Assembly (NCBI GenBank): GCA_016794465.1
Contig: JAEUKA010000034.1
Coordinates: 1 to 64,000, forward strand
DNA length: 64,000 nt
Direction: 5' to 3'
From: Myxococcales bacterium
Lineage (GTDB): Bacteria; Myxococcota_A; Polyangia; Palsa-1104; JAEUJZ01
Position numbers and translations under genes: made by a program
Shown: positions 1-8,500 of the stretch, in pieces
How the letters are laid out: every line of letters starts with the position of its first letter
Position numbering within the stretch: the first letter of the stretch is position 1
The notes under the pieces: generated by a model
What the model was told of the DNA's origin: nothing
Database searches by the model: none
What the model saw: only the letters and a program-made list of their open reading frames with translations

Positions 1-366
1 CAGAGCACGGGCCGTGGCCTCGCTGATCGACGTGGCCAGCGTCCGGATCGGCAGCCACCCCTTGAGCTGCAACGCAAGGTATTCGCTGGTGGACTGTTTC
101 TGTCCACGCACGGAGTCCTGAAAGTCCAGCCACAGATCGACAAGCTCACCGATCGTCTTCGCCTTTGCTTGCTCCTCGTGCCGTATCAGCTTGTTCTTGA
201 GGTCTTCCGCTTCCTCCGCTGTTTTGAAACAGACACTCCGCTTCTTTCCATCCTCCGCTATCACCAGACGATACGTACTCGGGCTATCGCAGTACGGACC
301 GAGCACACGGACAGGCTTGCAGTTCTCCGTGTCTTGCTTTGCTGCCAATTTGTGCTCTTTTGCCAT
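1..366 (-). CDS. Site-specific integrase (tyrosine recombinase), N-terminal part, cut by window edge
   Basis: An open frame of 122 codons runs from an ATG at 364-366 leftwards off the window with no stop. The first 70 residues carry a short basic leader and then a segment reading YRLVIAEDGKKRSVCFKT, which resembles the arm-binding region of phage-type integrases. A helical stretch follows (TIGELVDLWLDFQDSV...STSEYLALQL) that looks like the SAM-like core-binding domain of tyrosine recombinases. The catalytic domain would lie beyond the left edge and is not visible. Its base composition looks less GC-rich than the housekeeping genes further right, as expected for mobile DNA. No good Shine-Dalgarno is seen. 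Family assignment rests on pattern only; another phage-related protein with the same N-terminal layout is possible. Confidence 0.6.
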   Translation of the reverse strand, partial: MAKEHKLAAKQDTENCKPVRVLGPYCDSPSTYRLVIAEDGKKRSVCFKTAEEAEDLKNKLIRHEEQAKAKTIGELVDLWLDFQDSVRGQKQSTSEYLALQLKGWLPIRTLATSISEATARAL

Positions 367-472
367 CTCGATTAACACTGACCCATCCCCCCATTTCCAA
401 CGCTTCAGTCCGGTAGCTCGATTCCCCCATTCCTAAATTACCACTTCCGTCCGCCAGCCTAGGAGGGTTCTT

Positions 473-513
473 GGCTCTTTTTGTCCGACGATTACCCAGA
501 CCAAAAAGGAGCC
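473..513. terminator. Imperfect stem-loop with A/T tract, terminator-like
   Basis: The arms GGCTCTTTTTG (473-483) and CCAAAAAGGAGCC (501-513) are complementary with one bulge around a loop of about 17 bases. It lies in the gene-free space between the integrase start and the integrase remnant, so it may be a terminator or the border of a lost element. No gene is clearly served by it. Confidence 0.3.
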
Positions 514-596
514 GCTTGACACACTCCCTTCATGCACTCCCATCCACTCCTTTGGGCTTCCTATACACAGACCTTTCTTGCCAAGCGCTTCGACGC

Positions 597-773
597 TGTG
601 CTGCACAAAGAGACGCTCGGTTCTGTCTATGGCGCGGTGCTCGGTACGCTCACTTCCGCCAGAGCGGGCGGGCACTGTGCCGTCTGGCTGGCGTTCCCGA
701 GGTCGTGCCGCACAGCCTGCGCGGCTTCGACGCTACGCTGAGCCTGGAAGATGGCTCCCATCGAGAAACTTAG
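597..773 (+). pseudogene. Probable remnant of a tyrosine integrase C-terminus
   Basis: The plus-strand frame reads ...RALCRLAGVPEVVPHSLRGFDATLSLEDGS and then stops. This matches the pattern around the catalytic H-x-x-R motif of tyrosine recombinases, where a helix 'LC..AGVP.V..H.LRG..A.LA.E.G' is usual. The expected downstream GH and catalytic Tyr motifs are missing, and nothing convincing is found upstream in the same frame. It is therefore read as a decayed piece rather than a gene. Its orientation is opposite to the integrase at the left edge, so it is not the tail of that gene. Recognition depends on one short motif. Confidence 0.4.
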
Positions 774-996
774 AGACACTTCCCGTTTCTGCTTGAGAAG
801 GGGCGGGAACTCTTGATGGACGCTCGCCCGCTACACGAATGGTGCGTCTGTGATGCAAAGTCCGCAGCTCCCACTTGGTCGCGATGAAGGACGGGTGAGG
901 TTTGTGTCTCTGCCACACCCAATTCCAACATTCACGGGGCAGAGACGAAGCGAGACTCTGTGGATCGGATCTTTTCGCAGCTCTACATTGTACTCG
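774..996. other. Gene-free stretch
   Basis: With 367-596 this makes up most of a 630-base interval holding only the stem-loop and the integrase remnant. The frames here are short and show no recognisable domain. I see no convincing gene or RNA; it is probably decayed mobile-element DNA plus the 3' flank of the PAS-STAS gene. Confidence 0.4.
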
Positions 997-1875
997 TCAG
1001 TGCCGCTGCTGTGACCTCGCGCGGATTCCAAGCAGCTCCCGCAGCGCCAGCTCGAGCGTCGCTCGCGTGGTAATCGAGGACAGATCCGAGTCGAGTCGTA
1101 CGAGCTCCTGCGCCACTTGTCCCCGCACTCCCGTCAGCCAAAGCTGAACGCCGAGCAGCCGCACCGCATGCGAGGCACGCACAATCCCCACCGCCAGCTG
1201 CGAGTCCAGCTGCGTCACGCCCGTGATGTCGAGCACCACCGTCTGCGCCCGTTGCAGAACGACCCCTTCGAGTAGCACCTGGAGCATCTGATCGACTCGC
1301 TCGTGATCCACGGTGCCGACGAGAGGCAGCAGCACCACGCCCGCGCCGAGAGGTACCAGCGGTGTCGCCAGCTCGGCCAGTCGGCGCTGCTTTTCGAAAA
1401 GGAGCTTGGTCGCTTGCCTGTAGGCCGTCAGATCAATGAACGTGGCCACGACCTGCACCAGCTCCCCTTTGGCATCGAGCTGTGGGATCGCGTTGACGAG
1501 CAGCCACGACCGCGAGGCATTCTGTCTGTGCTGCACGCCGATGACGACGCCGCGCACCGGACGCTTGGTGCGGATGGCCTGCGCCACCGGACGATCCGCC
1601 GGCTGAAATGGCTTTTCCGCATCGTCCAAGATGTTCCATCCCGGATCGTACGACGACAGACCACGCAGCTGACCTTCGGTCAGCCCCAGAAGCTGAAGCG
1701 CCTTGGGATTGCACAGCAGGATCTCGGTCTTTGGCCCCTGCACAACGATGCCCACCTCGAGACTCTGGATCAGCGCCTGAAACCGTCCTTCCGACAGAAT
1801 TTCGCGCTCTTCCAGCTCTCGCACGCGCACCGCCAGCGCAACGACCTGGGCTTCTAGGTAGTCTTTCTCGCTCAT
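997..1875 (-). CDS. PAS-STAS regulator, RsbR-type anti-anti-sigma protein
   Basis: This is a 292-aa cytoplasmic protein. Residues 1-30 form a short coiled coil, residues ~30-155 a PAS sensor domain (GRFQALIQSLEVGIVV...), and residues ~170-285 a STAS domain. The STAS part has the RsbR-type layout with VLDITGV, DSQLA and a terminal LSSITTRATL. In Bacillus RsbR the position equivalent to DS is a phosphorylated Thr (T171); a Ser here could serve the same role. Such proteins act in stressosome-like or anti-sigma control. Its start lies 27 bases after the stop of the hydrolase upstream, so the two may be co-transcribed. The closest relative in the window is the STAS tail of the large protein at 5560-10587. 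No partner switch kinase (RsbT/RsbW type) is visible nearby. Confidence 0.8.
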   Translation of the reverse strand: MSEKDYLEAQVVALAVRVRELEEREILSEGRFQALIQSLEVGIVVQGPKTEILLCNPKALQLLGLTEGQLRGLSSYDPGWNILDDAEKPFQPADRPVAQAIRTKRPVRGVVIGVQHRQNASRSWLLVNAIPQLDAKGELVQVVATFIDLTAYRQATKLLFEKQRRLAELATPLVPLGAGVVLLPLVGTVDHERVDQMLQVLLEGVVLQRAQTVVLDITGVTQLDSQLAVGIVRASHAVRLLGVQLWLTGVRGQVAQELVRLDSDLSSITTRATLELALRELLGIRARSQQRH

Positions 1876-1902
1876 GCCTTCTGCATGCCTGGGTCGGTCC
1901 GC

Positions 1903-2643
1903 TTATGCCCGACGGAGGAGCCCCGCCAGTTCGCTCAGCGTTGCGGCCACCTGCTCAGGCACGGTGACCATCGCATCGTGTCCACTGTCGAGATCGCGCA
2001 CCGGCCAGCCCTCGGCAATCGCTTTTTGATAAAACGGCAGCAGCGGATCGACTCCAAACACCCCGACGAGCCCTTCGCGCCGTGTGCAGCGAATGTAGGC
2101 CCGCGGGAGTCGCTGCGCCGCATCATTCCCAAGCAGGACTGGCTCATGCAGGGTCGCCATCGGATGCGGGCCGCGACGTGACGACATCCACTCGACATCA
2201 CGAGGGTCACTTACACCGACCGCAGAAAGCGGAAGCGGAGGAAGCAGCCAGTCCGTGCCACTCGATAGCTGACTGAGCACATCGGCGGTTCCTTCGCTGA
2301 ACGCCCCCGTCGCGGCTTGGCCATGCGCGGGCACCGTCGCATCCAGATACACCAGCTGAGAAATGCGATCGGCAGCCTGCTCTGCAACGGCGGTGATGAC
2401 CACACCACCATAGCTGTGACCCACGAGCACCACATCCCGAAGGTCTTCGTAGAACAGCACCGATGTCACGTCTTTGACATGAACCGACAGCCGCAGATCA
2501 CGCGAAAGCTGATGACTGCGCTCGCCCGCTCCAGTCAGCGTGGGTGTGTACACCTCATGACCGAGGGTCACAAGCGCGCGACGAACCCTTTGCCAGTGCC
2601 AACCGCCGGTAAACGCACCATGAACCAATACAAACGTCGCCAT
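1903..2643 (-). CDS. Alpha/beta hydrolase (EstC / methylesterase-like)
   Basis: This 246-aa protein starts directly with the first strand and the oxyanion region (FVLVHGAFTGGWHWQ). It has a nucleophile elbow GHSYGG near residue 96 and a C-terminal catalytic His in LDSGHDAMVTVPEQVA. The layout is that of small soluble esterases related to plant salicylate/hydroxynitrile-lyase-type enzymes and bacterial EstC. The substrate cannot be told from sequence. No signal peptide is present, so it should be cytoplasmic. It lies just upstream of the PAS-STAS gene on the same strand. Length is normal for the family and all three triad positions appear to be present. Confidence 0.85.
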   Translation of the reverse strand: MATFVLVHGAFTGGWHWQRVRRALVTLGHEVYTPTLTGAGERSHQLSRDLRLSVHVKDVTSVLFYEDLRDVVLVGHSYGGVVITAVAEQAADRISQLVYLDATVPAHGQAATGAFSEGTADVLSQLSSGTDWLLPPLPLSAVGVSDPRDVEWMSSRRGPHPMATLHEPVLLGNDAAQRLPRAYIRCTRREGLVGVFGVDPLLPFYQKAIAEGWPVRDLDSGHDAMVTVPEQVAATLSELAGLLRRA

Positions 2644-2908
2644 GCAGCCTCCAGTTTGCGTGTGAATAGCCCTCTATCTTCGCTGGGTCCGACGAGCCGC
2701 GTCAACGTCTCAGTGCAAGTTTTGTCCCGTGATCGACTCTGGGTCCGTCCGTGGCAATGGGAGTGCTGCGCAGCGCCGGATGGGCTTTCTGCTGCATCTC
2801 GATAGACATAGGATGGTGGATAGCCTTTTCCACTAGGTAACAGACTACGACCTGTCTCTTCGTATGTCTGGCCAGATCAGGCTCGTTTGCGCAGGCCTGC
2901 GGCCTCAG

Positions 2909-4096
2909 TTACGCCGAATAACCCTTGCGCGCTATCAAATCCGCGAGCTGATCGACTCCGAGCCAATACTGCGATTGAAAACCAGGGCGATAATTGTACT
3001 TGGCTGGATCTGCGATAAGTGCAGCCTGCTCGCTCTTGTCGTATCCGATAATGCTCACATAGTGATAAATCGTCTCATCGTCGGGATAACCAGGAGGATT
3101 GGTATCACCCGGCGGCGCGACAATGTTAGCAACGATCGGATAGTTGTTATCGATGTCGGTGACGATGTCTTTCCACAAAAGATCGCGCTCTTCATCAGTT
3201 GCCGTTACACCGGGAATTGTCTTATTTTCGTAATAACCGGTGCCCAGCTGGTCGTTGAGTGCATTTGTAATCAGTCCGATATGGTCCGTTCCCCCCCCGT
3301 GTGTGCCCAGCTGGTCGGCCAATTCCTGCTGGGTCGGTGGGTTGTCCATCCGGGCCGACAGCGCAATTCGGGTCGAGGCAGGCCCGCACCAGTGACCCCA
3401 TTCTTGCTGCTGGAAGTCGACTTCGAGAATCTTGCGGTCGTCTTCCGCTTCTTCCGGACCACCACCGCCCGTCTGCGGCATCGGAGCCCGTGCGGGTGGC
3501 GCACCACCACCCAGCGCAGGAGCAAAGTGAGAGATTTTGTTCCCCAAAGACGCCTCTTTTCCTGCCGTCGCCGCCGCCACTTTCTTTACCAGCTCGGCCT
3601 TCTTTCCATCGGGGGCAGCCTGGACCGCCGCCGCAAGCTTTTCCTTGAGCGCGGCTTTCTGTTCAGACGGGGCTTCCGGTCCGGTCGCCTTCGCTGCCAT
3701 CTTCGCCGCGATGGCAACTTTTTGGTCAGGAGGCGCCGCCTTGCCGAGCGTCTTGGCTGCCATCTTGGCGGCAAGCTCCGCCTTTTGTGGCTCGGGCGCA
3801 GCCTTGGAGGCAACAGCCCCGTCGGGCGCCGCTCCAGCCTTCCTTTCGAGTGCCGGACCCAGCTTGGCCAGTGCCTGCGGAGCCGCTTTGGCTGCGCCGC
3901 CAGCATCTGTCATATGACCAAACAAGCTGGTCAGCGCTGGGCTCGCCTTGGCGTGGGCTGCAGGGGCAGCGGCGGGCACGGGAGCGGCAGCAGACACGGG
4001 AACGGCTGACGGTGGAAAGGCAGACTTTTGCGCTGCACCGGCTGGCATGCTGAAGGGATGGGCAGCAGCTCTCTTCATCGAACTGTCAAACGACAT
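2909..4096 (-). CDS. C39-type papain-fold cysteine protease-like protein with long Ala/Lys/Pro-rich N-terminus
   Basis: This is a 395-aa protein in two parts. Residues 1-205 are low complexity, first Ala/Pro-rich, then with helical blocks such as AAKMAAKTLGKAA and AAKMAAKATG repeated with charged turns. Residues ~215-395 look like a C39-family papain-like domain. The nucleophile motif is WCGPAST (Cys near 236), the His lies in YHYVSIIGYD (near 345) and the Asp in IADPAKY. C39-like domains of this type cleave peptides or act as toxins, processing factors or bacteriolytic enzymes. No Sec or Tat signal, membrane segment or ABC exporter gene is seen. The N-terminus may instead be a secretion or scaffold segment. 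A 15-bp palindrome lies about 45 bases upstream. Function beyond 'papain-fold hydrolase' is unknown. Confidence 0.7.
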   Translation of the reverse strand: MSFDSSMKRAAAHPFSMPAGAAQKSAFPPSAVPVSAAAPVPAAAPAAHAKASPALTSLFGHMTDAGGAAKAAPQALAKLGPALERKAGAAPDGAVASKAAPEPQKAELAAKMAAKTLGKAAPPDQKVAIAAKMAAKATGPEAPSEQKAALKEKLAAAVQAAPDGKKAELVKKVAAATAGKEASLGNKISHFAPALGGGAPPARAPMPQTGGGGPEEAEDDRKILEVDFQQQEWGHWCGPASTRIALSARMDNPPTQQELADQLGTHGGGTDHIGLITNALNDQLGTGYYENKTIPGVTATDEERDLLWKDIVTDIDNNYPIVANIVAPPGDTNPPGYPDDETIYHYVSIIGYDKSEQAALIADPAKYNYRPGFQSQYWLGVDQLADLIARKGYSA

Positions 4097-4492
4097 GGAT
4101 TCGTCCCCCGGATGGCTACGTAGGTGTCGAAACCTAAGTAGTATCGCATACTAAGCTTTCCGGTTGCTTGGCATTTTCCGCGTGAGGATTTGGAGGATAG
4201 GTTCCCACCCAGCAGCAAACAGCCTGCTTTTTTGCACTGTTGGTGTCGGGCTTCTCGCCACTTGTCGCTAAACTCCGGAGTGGCTGAAGGGACGCGAACT
4301 CGCCTGCGTACGTGAAGACGAACAGAGCCACGTCACCATGTACCGTACGTTCTGTCCGTGCCGAAAGGCAGGCGGGATGGCCTTATGCAGAGCGTCTGCT
4401 GGTGTGGTCCAGCTTCAACTCGCTACCCTGACTTCGCCCAAGGAATACCGCAGCTTGTCGTTGATTAGACACGTCCGCGATGGCACAGGACT
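4097..4492. other. Intergenic region of about 400 bases
   Basis: This lies between the start of the C39-type gene and the stop of the esterase lipoprotein gene. Apart from the palindrome at 4139-4153 I see no gene. A 65-codon minus-strand frame at 4134-4331 has no recognisable features or ribosome site and would cover the promoter palindrome. Part of the region presumably holds the C39-type promoter and the esterase terminator. Confidence 0.45.
4139..4153. promoter_or_regulatory. Perfect palindrome upstream of the C39-type gene
   Basis: TAGTAT-CGC-ATACTA is a perfect 6+6 inverted repeat with a 3-base centre. It is placed 42-57 bases before the start codon of the minus-strand C39-type gene, inside the expected promoter. 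Flanking CTAAG/CTTAG copies extend the symmetry partly. It could be an operator or contain the -10 element. No binding protein can be named. Confidence 0.35.
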
Positions 4493-5398
4493 CTAGGGCT
4501 TCGGATGGGCCATGAGGAAGTCATAGATGGCACCGGGCCATGCGGCGTTGAAGGTGGGAATGTGGCCTCCCTCTTCCATGGTCCACAGCTCGACAGACCC
4601 CTCTTTTGCGCAGCCGGAATACGTCTCGACCTTGGTCTCTGCACCGGCCAGGGTTGACACGATGTCGCGCCGGACTCCGCTATCGGTAAGAGGGCCGAGG
4701 CAGGCGTTGCGGTTGGCCCAGACTGCGACGGTTTGGCGCGCCCCCGGCGTGAGTGGAGTGCCATCGTAGGCAACGTTCGTGTCCGCGGTGCCATGAACCT
4801 GCAGCACCGCCACTTTTCCGGTGGGGCGGCATTTGCTGGAATCAATCCACTGGGCGCCAGCCAAGCTCACGATGCCTGCGATCTTGGCGCTGCGATCACA
4901 GGCCATGCGATGCGCCATGTAGCCGCCATTTGAGTGCCCCACAAGGAAGATCCGCTTGGGGTCGACATTGTACCGGCTGGATAAGTCATCCATGACAGCG
5001 GTCAAGTACGCAACGTCATCGACTTTGCTGCCAAAGAAATCGCAGCAGCCATCGGTGGCATTCCAGAAGCGTGCGCCGACCGTGTTCTTCGTCCCATCGG
5101 GGTAAGCATAGAGAAACGTTCGGGCATCGGCCAAGGGAGCCAGGTGCAGCACCAGTTCATTTAGCTCACCGCTGGCCGACAGACCATGCAGCATGATGAC
5201 GAGCGGCGTCGGTTTTTTCGCGTCGTAGTCCTTCGGCACCTTGTACTTGTAGGGGCGCGACGCGATCAGCATCGCACTTTCGGGCCGAAGCGAAGGGAAG
5301 GTGACCTGTTCGCTGTCCGCAGATGGTTGACCGTCACATGCCAAAAGACTGGCCGTGAGTCCTGCTAGCAACAGAGACACTTGTGCTGTTTGATTCAT
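4493..5398 (-). CDS. Lipoprotein esterase, polyhydroxybutyrate depolymerase / feruloyl esterase (LpqC) family
   Basis: The chosen ATG at 5396-5398 is preceded by AAGGGA at good spacing and opens a lipoprotein signal (MNQTAQVSLLLAGLTASLLAC; lipobox LLAC). A longer frame upstream has no signal and is not used. The mature part is an alpha/beta hydrolase. It has an early oxyanion segment PLVIMLHGL, a conserved WNATDGCCDFFG segment typical of this esterase family, the nucleophile elbow GHSNGG, and a late His in EEGGHIPTF. Enzymes of this type cleave polyester or aromatic esters. Attached to the membrane or outer surface, this one would act on external polymers or esters. The length of 301 residues is normal. 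It is divergent from the large pseudokinase gene across 161 bases. Confidence 0.85.
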   Translation of the reverse strand: MNQTAQVSLLLAGLTASLLACDGQPSADSEQVTFPSLRPESAMLIASRPYKYKVPKDYDAKKPTPLVIMLHGLSASGELNELVLHLAPLADARTFLYAYPDGTKNTVGARFWNATDGCCDFFGSKVDDVAYLTAVMDDLSSRYNVDPKRIFLVGHSNGGYMAHRMACDRSAKIAGIVSLAGAQWIDSSKCRPTGKVAVLQVHGTADTNVAYDGTPLTPGARQTVAVWANRNACLGPLTDSGVRRDIVSTLAGAETKVETYSGCAKEGSVELWTMEEGGHIPTFNAAWPGAIYDFLMAHPKP

Positions 5399-5559
5399 GA
5401 AGATCCCTTTGCTCAAGCAATACCACAAAGCAGGCCTGAGCCCTCGAACCGCGTCGTCTCTGTTTCTTTCTAGAGCCGCCGTGCACCGCCCTTGGCATGA
5501 GGGGTAGAAAGATGGTAAGCTAACCTCTCGCCGCACTCTTCCCTCTCGGCACCACCTAT

Positions 5560-8500
5560 ATGCTGACCATAATGGACTACACGCTGACTGAGCGGATCAG
5601 CCGGGCAGACTCGGCGGCGCTTTACCGTGGACATCAAGACACCGATGGCACAAAAGTTCTGGCCAAGGTACTCACGGAGGATTATCCGAGCCCACGCGAG
5701 CTGGCCAAGCTTCGTCACGAGTTCGCGCTTGCAAAGGATCTGAACCTTGCGTGCGTCCTTCCGCCAATCGCTCTGGTTGAGCGCGGCCATAGTCTGGCAC
5801 TCATCTGGAAAGATCCCGGTAACCTGCCTCTGCGAACCAGGCTCGCTGCCGGCTCTCTCAGTCTTGTGCAGACCCTGCGCATCGCGGCCCTGGTCGCCCG
5901 CGCTCTGCAGCAACTTCATGCACACCACATCCTTCATAAGGATATCTGTCCGGAGCACATCTTCGTCGACACTGACGCTCAGAATGTGTGGCTGGCGGGA
6001 CTTGGCATTGCTTCTCGCTTGTCGCAAGAGAGTCAGCCGCTTGTGGGGCCGATAGCGCTTGAAGGGAATCCTGCCTACGTCGCTCCGGAACAGACAGGGC
6101 GCATGAATCGTAGGACCGACCCGCGCAGTGATCTCTACTCGCTAGGAGTCGTGATCTACGAGCTGCTGACCGGGGCGCTTCCCTTCCCTTCCCAAGATGT
6201 AATGGCGCTGCTCTACAGTCACTTGGTAACGCGGCCTACGCCGCCACACGAGCTGGCGCCCGGAGTGCCACGAGTCGTCTCGGATATCGTGATGCGCCTC
6301 CTCGAAAAGAATGCGGAGGACCGCTATCAGTACGCCAGCGGTCTCGCTGCCGATGTGGAGGAGTGTCTGGACCTCCTTGCGCGCGGCGCTGCGCTCGTCC
6401 CGTTTCGGCTTGGCAAGAGCGACCATGGCGGCGAGCTGCACTTGCCCCAGAAGCTGTATGGTCGCGAGACGGAGCTGCGCGCGCTCTATTCTGCCTGGGA
6501 GCGGGCCGTCGCTGGCAATGCCGAGCTGCTGCTGGTCCGTGGCTACTCTGGCATTGGCAAGTCGGCGCTCGTCCATGAGCTTCACAAGACGCTTACCGGA
6601 GCGCGCGGCTTCTTCATCAGTGGGAAGTTTGATCAGCGCAATCGCAGCGTGCCTTTTGCGCCAGTGGCCGCCGCATTCCGTGAGCTCTGCCATCAGCTCC
6701 TGATGGAGCCTCCGGCCTCGCTGGACCGCTTCCGTGCCCAGATCCAGGAAGCGGTGGGAACGTCCGGACAGGTGCTCGCCGCGCTCATTCCCGCGCTGAC
6801 CCTGATCATTGGACCGCAGGCCGCCGTGCCCGAGCTGGAAGGGGCGGCAGCACGCAGCCGATTCATTCGGCTGTTCCGGCGCCTTGTGGGGGTATTCGCG
6901 ACCCTGCAGCGGCCGCTGGTCCTTTTTTTAGACGACCTGCAGTGGGTCGATCTGGCATCGCTAGAACTTCTATCGTCTCTGCTTGAGGAAGGCGAAAGCA
7001 AGCACCTGCTGGTGATTGGTGCCTACCGGAGCAACGAGGTCGATGCGGCGCATCCGCTGGCCATTGCCCTGCGCGAGCTAGGTACCAAAGCAACAGTTCA
7101 CGCCGTCGAGCTTGGCTCCCTTGACCGCTCCGACGTGGGGCGCTTCGTGGCCGATGCGCTGGCTACAGTGCCTGAACGGGCGGCCTCCCTGGCGTCGCTT
7201 CTGTTCGATAAGACCCTTGGGAATCCGTTCTTTTTGATCCAGCTGATGACCGCGCTGCACAAGGACGGAGTCCTTCGCTACGATTCGGCTGCCGGCCTCT
7301 ATCGTTGGGATCTCGAACATGTGCGCCAGGCTGCAGCGACAGACAATGTGGTTGCGTTTCTGACTGCGCGCATCGATAAGCTACAGCCGTCGACGCAGCG
7401 AGTCCTGAGTCTTGCCGCTTGCATCGGTCACCGATTTGATCTGCTGACCCTATCGACCATCTCAGAAGAGACTCCCTATGCGACCGCAGCCGCGCTGTGG
7501 GACGCGCTAGAGACAGGCATCGTCGTCCCGCTGAGCACCGAGTATCGATACATCCATAGCGCGGCAAGTGACCCCAAAGCGGCATCCCAGATCGTCTATC
7601 GCTTCACCCACGACCGCGTGCAGCAGGCCGCGTATGCGAAAGTCGATAGCGCAGACCGTGCGGCCCTTCACCTTCGCATCGGGCGCTTACTGTGGGCAAG
7701 GGGCGATAGCCAGGACGGCACGGAGCTGTTCGAGCTCTGTTCCCATCTTAACTTCGGTCGCGATCTTTTGACCGACCAAGCGGAGCGGATGTCGCTGGCG
7801 GAGCTGGATCTGCAGGCGGGAAAGCGAGCCAAAGCCGCCACGGCGTATGAGGCTGCCTTTCAGATGCTGTCCGCCGGGGTCTCGCTTCTTGCACCGCAGA
7901 GCTTTGCGACCCACCACGGCTTTTCCTTTGCCTTGTACAAGGAGCTTGCAGAGTGCGCCATGCTCGCGCGGGTCCATGCACGAGCAGAGCAAGGCATCGC
8001 CACACTGCTGGTGGAGGCGCAGACACCGCTTGAGCTTCTAGAGGCATCCGATCTTCGTGTTGTCCTTGACGCAACACTTGGACGCCCAGCGGAAGCGGTC
8101 AAGACCGGACTGGCCGCGCTCCGTAGCAGTGGCCTTCCCATCGCAGAAGCTGATGATGAGCTACGCGCCGACTATGCTCGGGCGCTCGATGAAGTAAGGA
8201 CTCATCTGGCTGGCGGCTCCCCCGAAGAGCTAGCCGCCACATCATCCCGTCCGTCGTCCGAGACACGCGCGGCGATGCGGCTGGCACGTCATGTCGCCCT
8301 GTCGGCATTCGGCTCCGCTCCCGCACTTGGCAACTTCCTGACCGCACTGGCTGCCAACCTGTCATTCCGCCATGGGCACTGCGAGGAGTCCGCTGCTGCC
8401 TACGCGCTTCTTGGCGCTGTGCTCGCAAGCACCACGGACCGCTTTGCGGAGGCGCACTCCCTGGTCAAGCTCGCGCTCATCTTGCATGAGAAAAGTGGAG

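Noticed and set aside
2864..4009. Plus-strand 381-codon frame opposite the C39-type gene
   Set aside because: It is rich in Arg/Gly/Leu typical of antisense reading in GC-rich DNA, has no domain, and the opposite strand has clear catalytic motifs.
4134..4331. Minus-strand 65-codon frame in the gap before the C39-type gene
   Set aside because: No recognisable features or ribosome site; it would cover the promoter palindrome.
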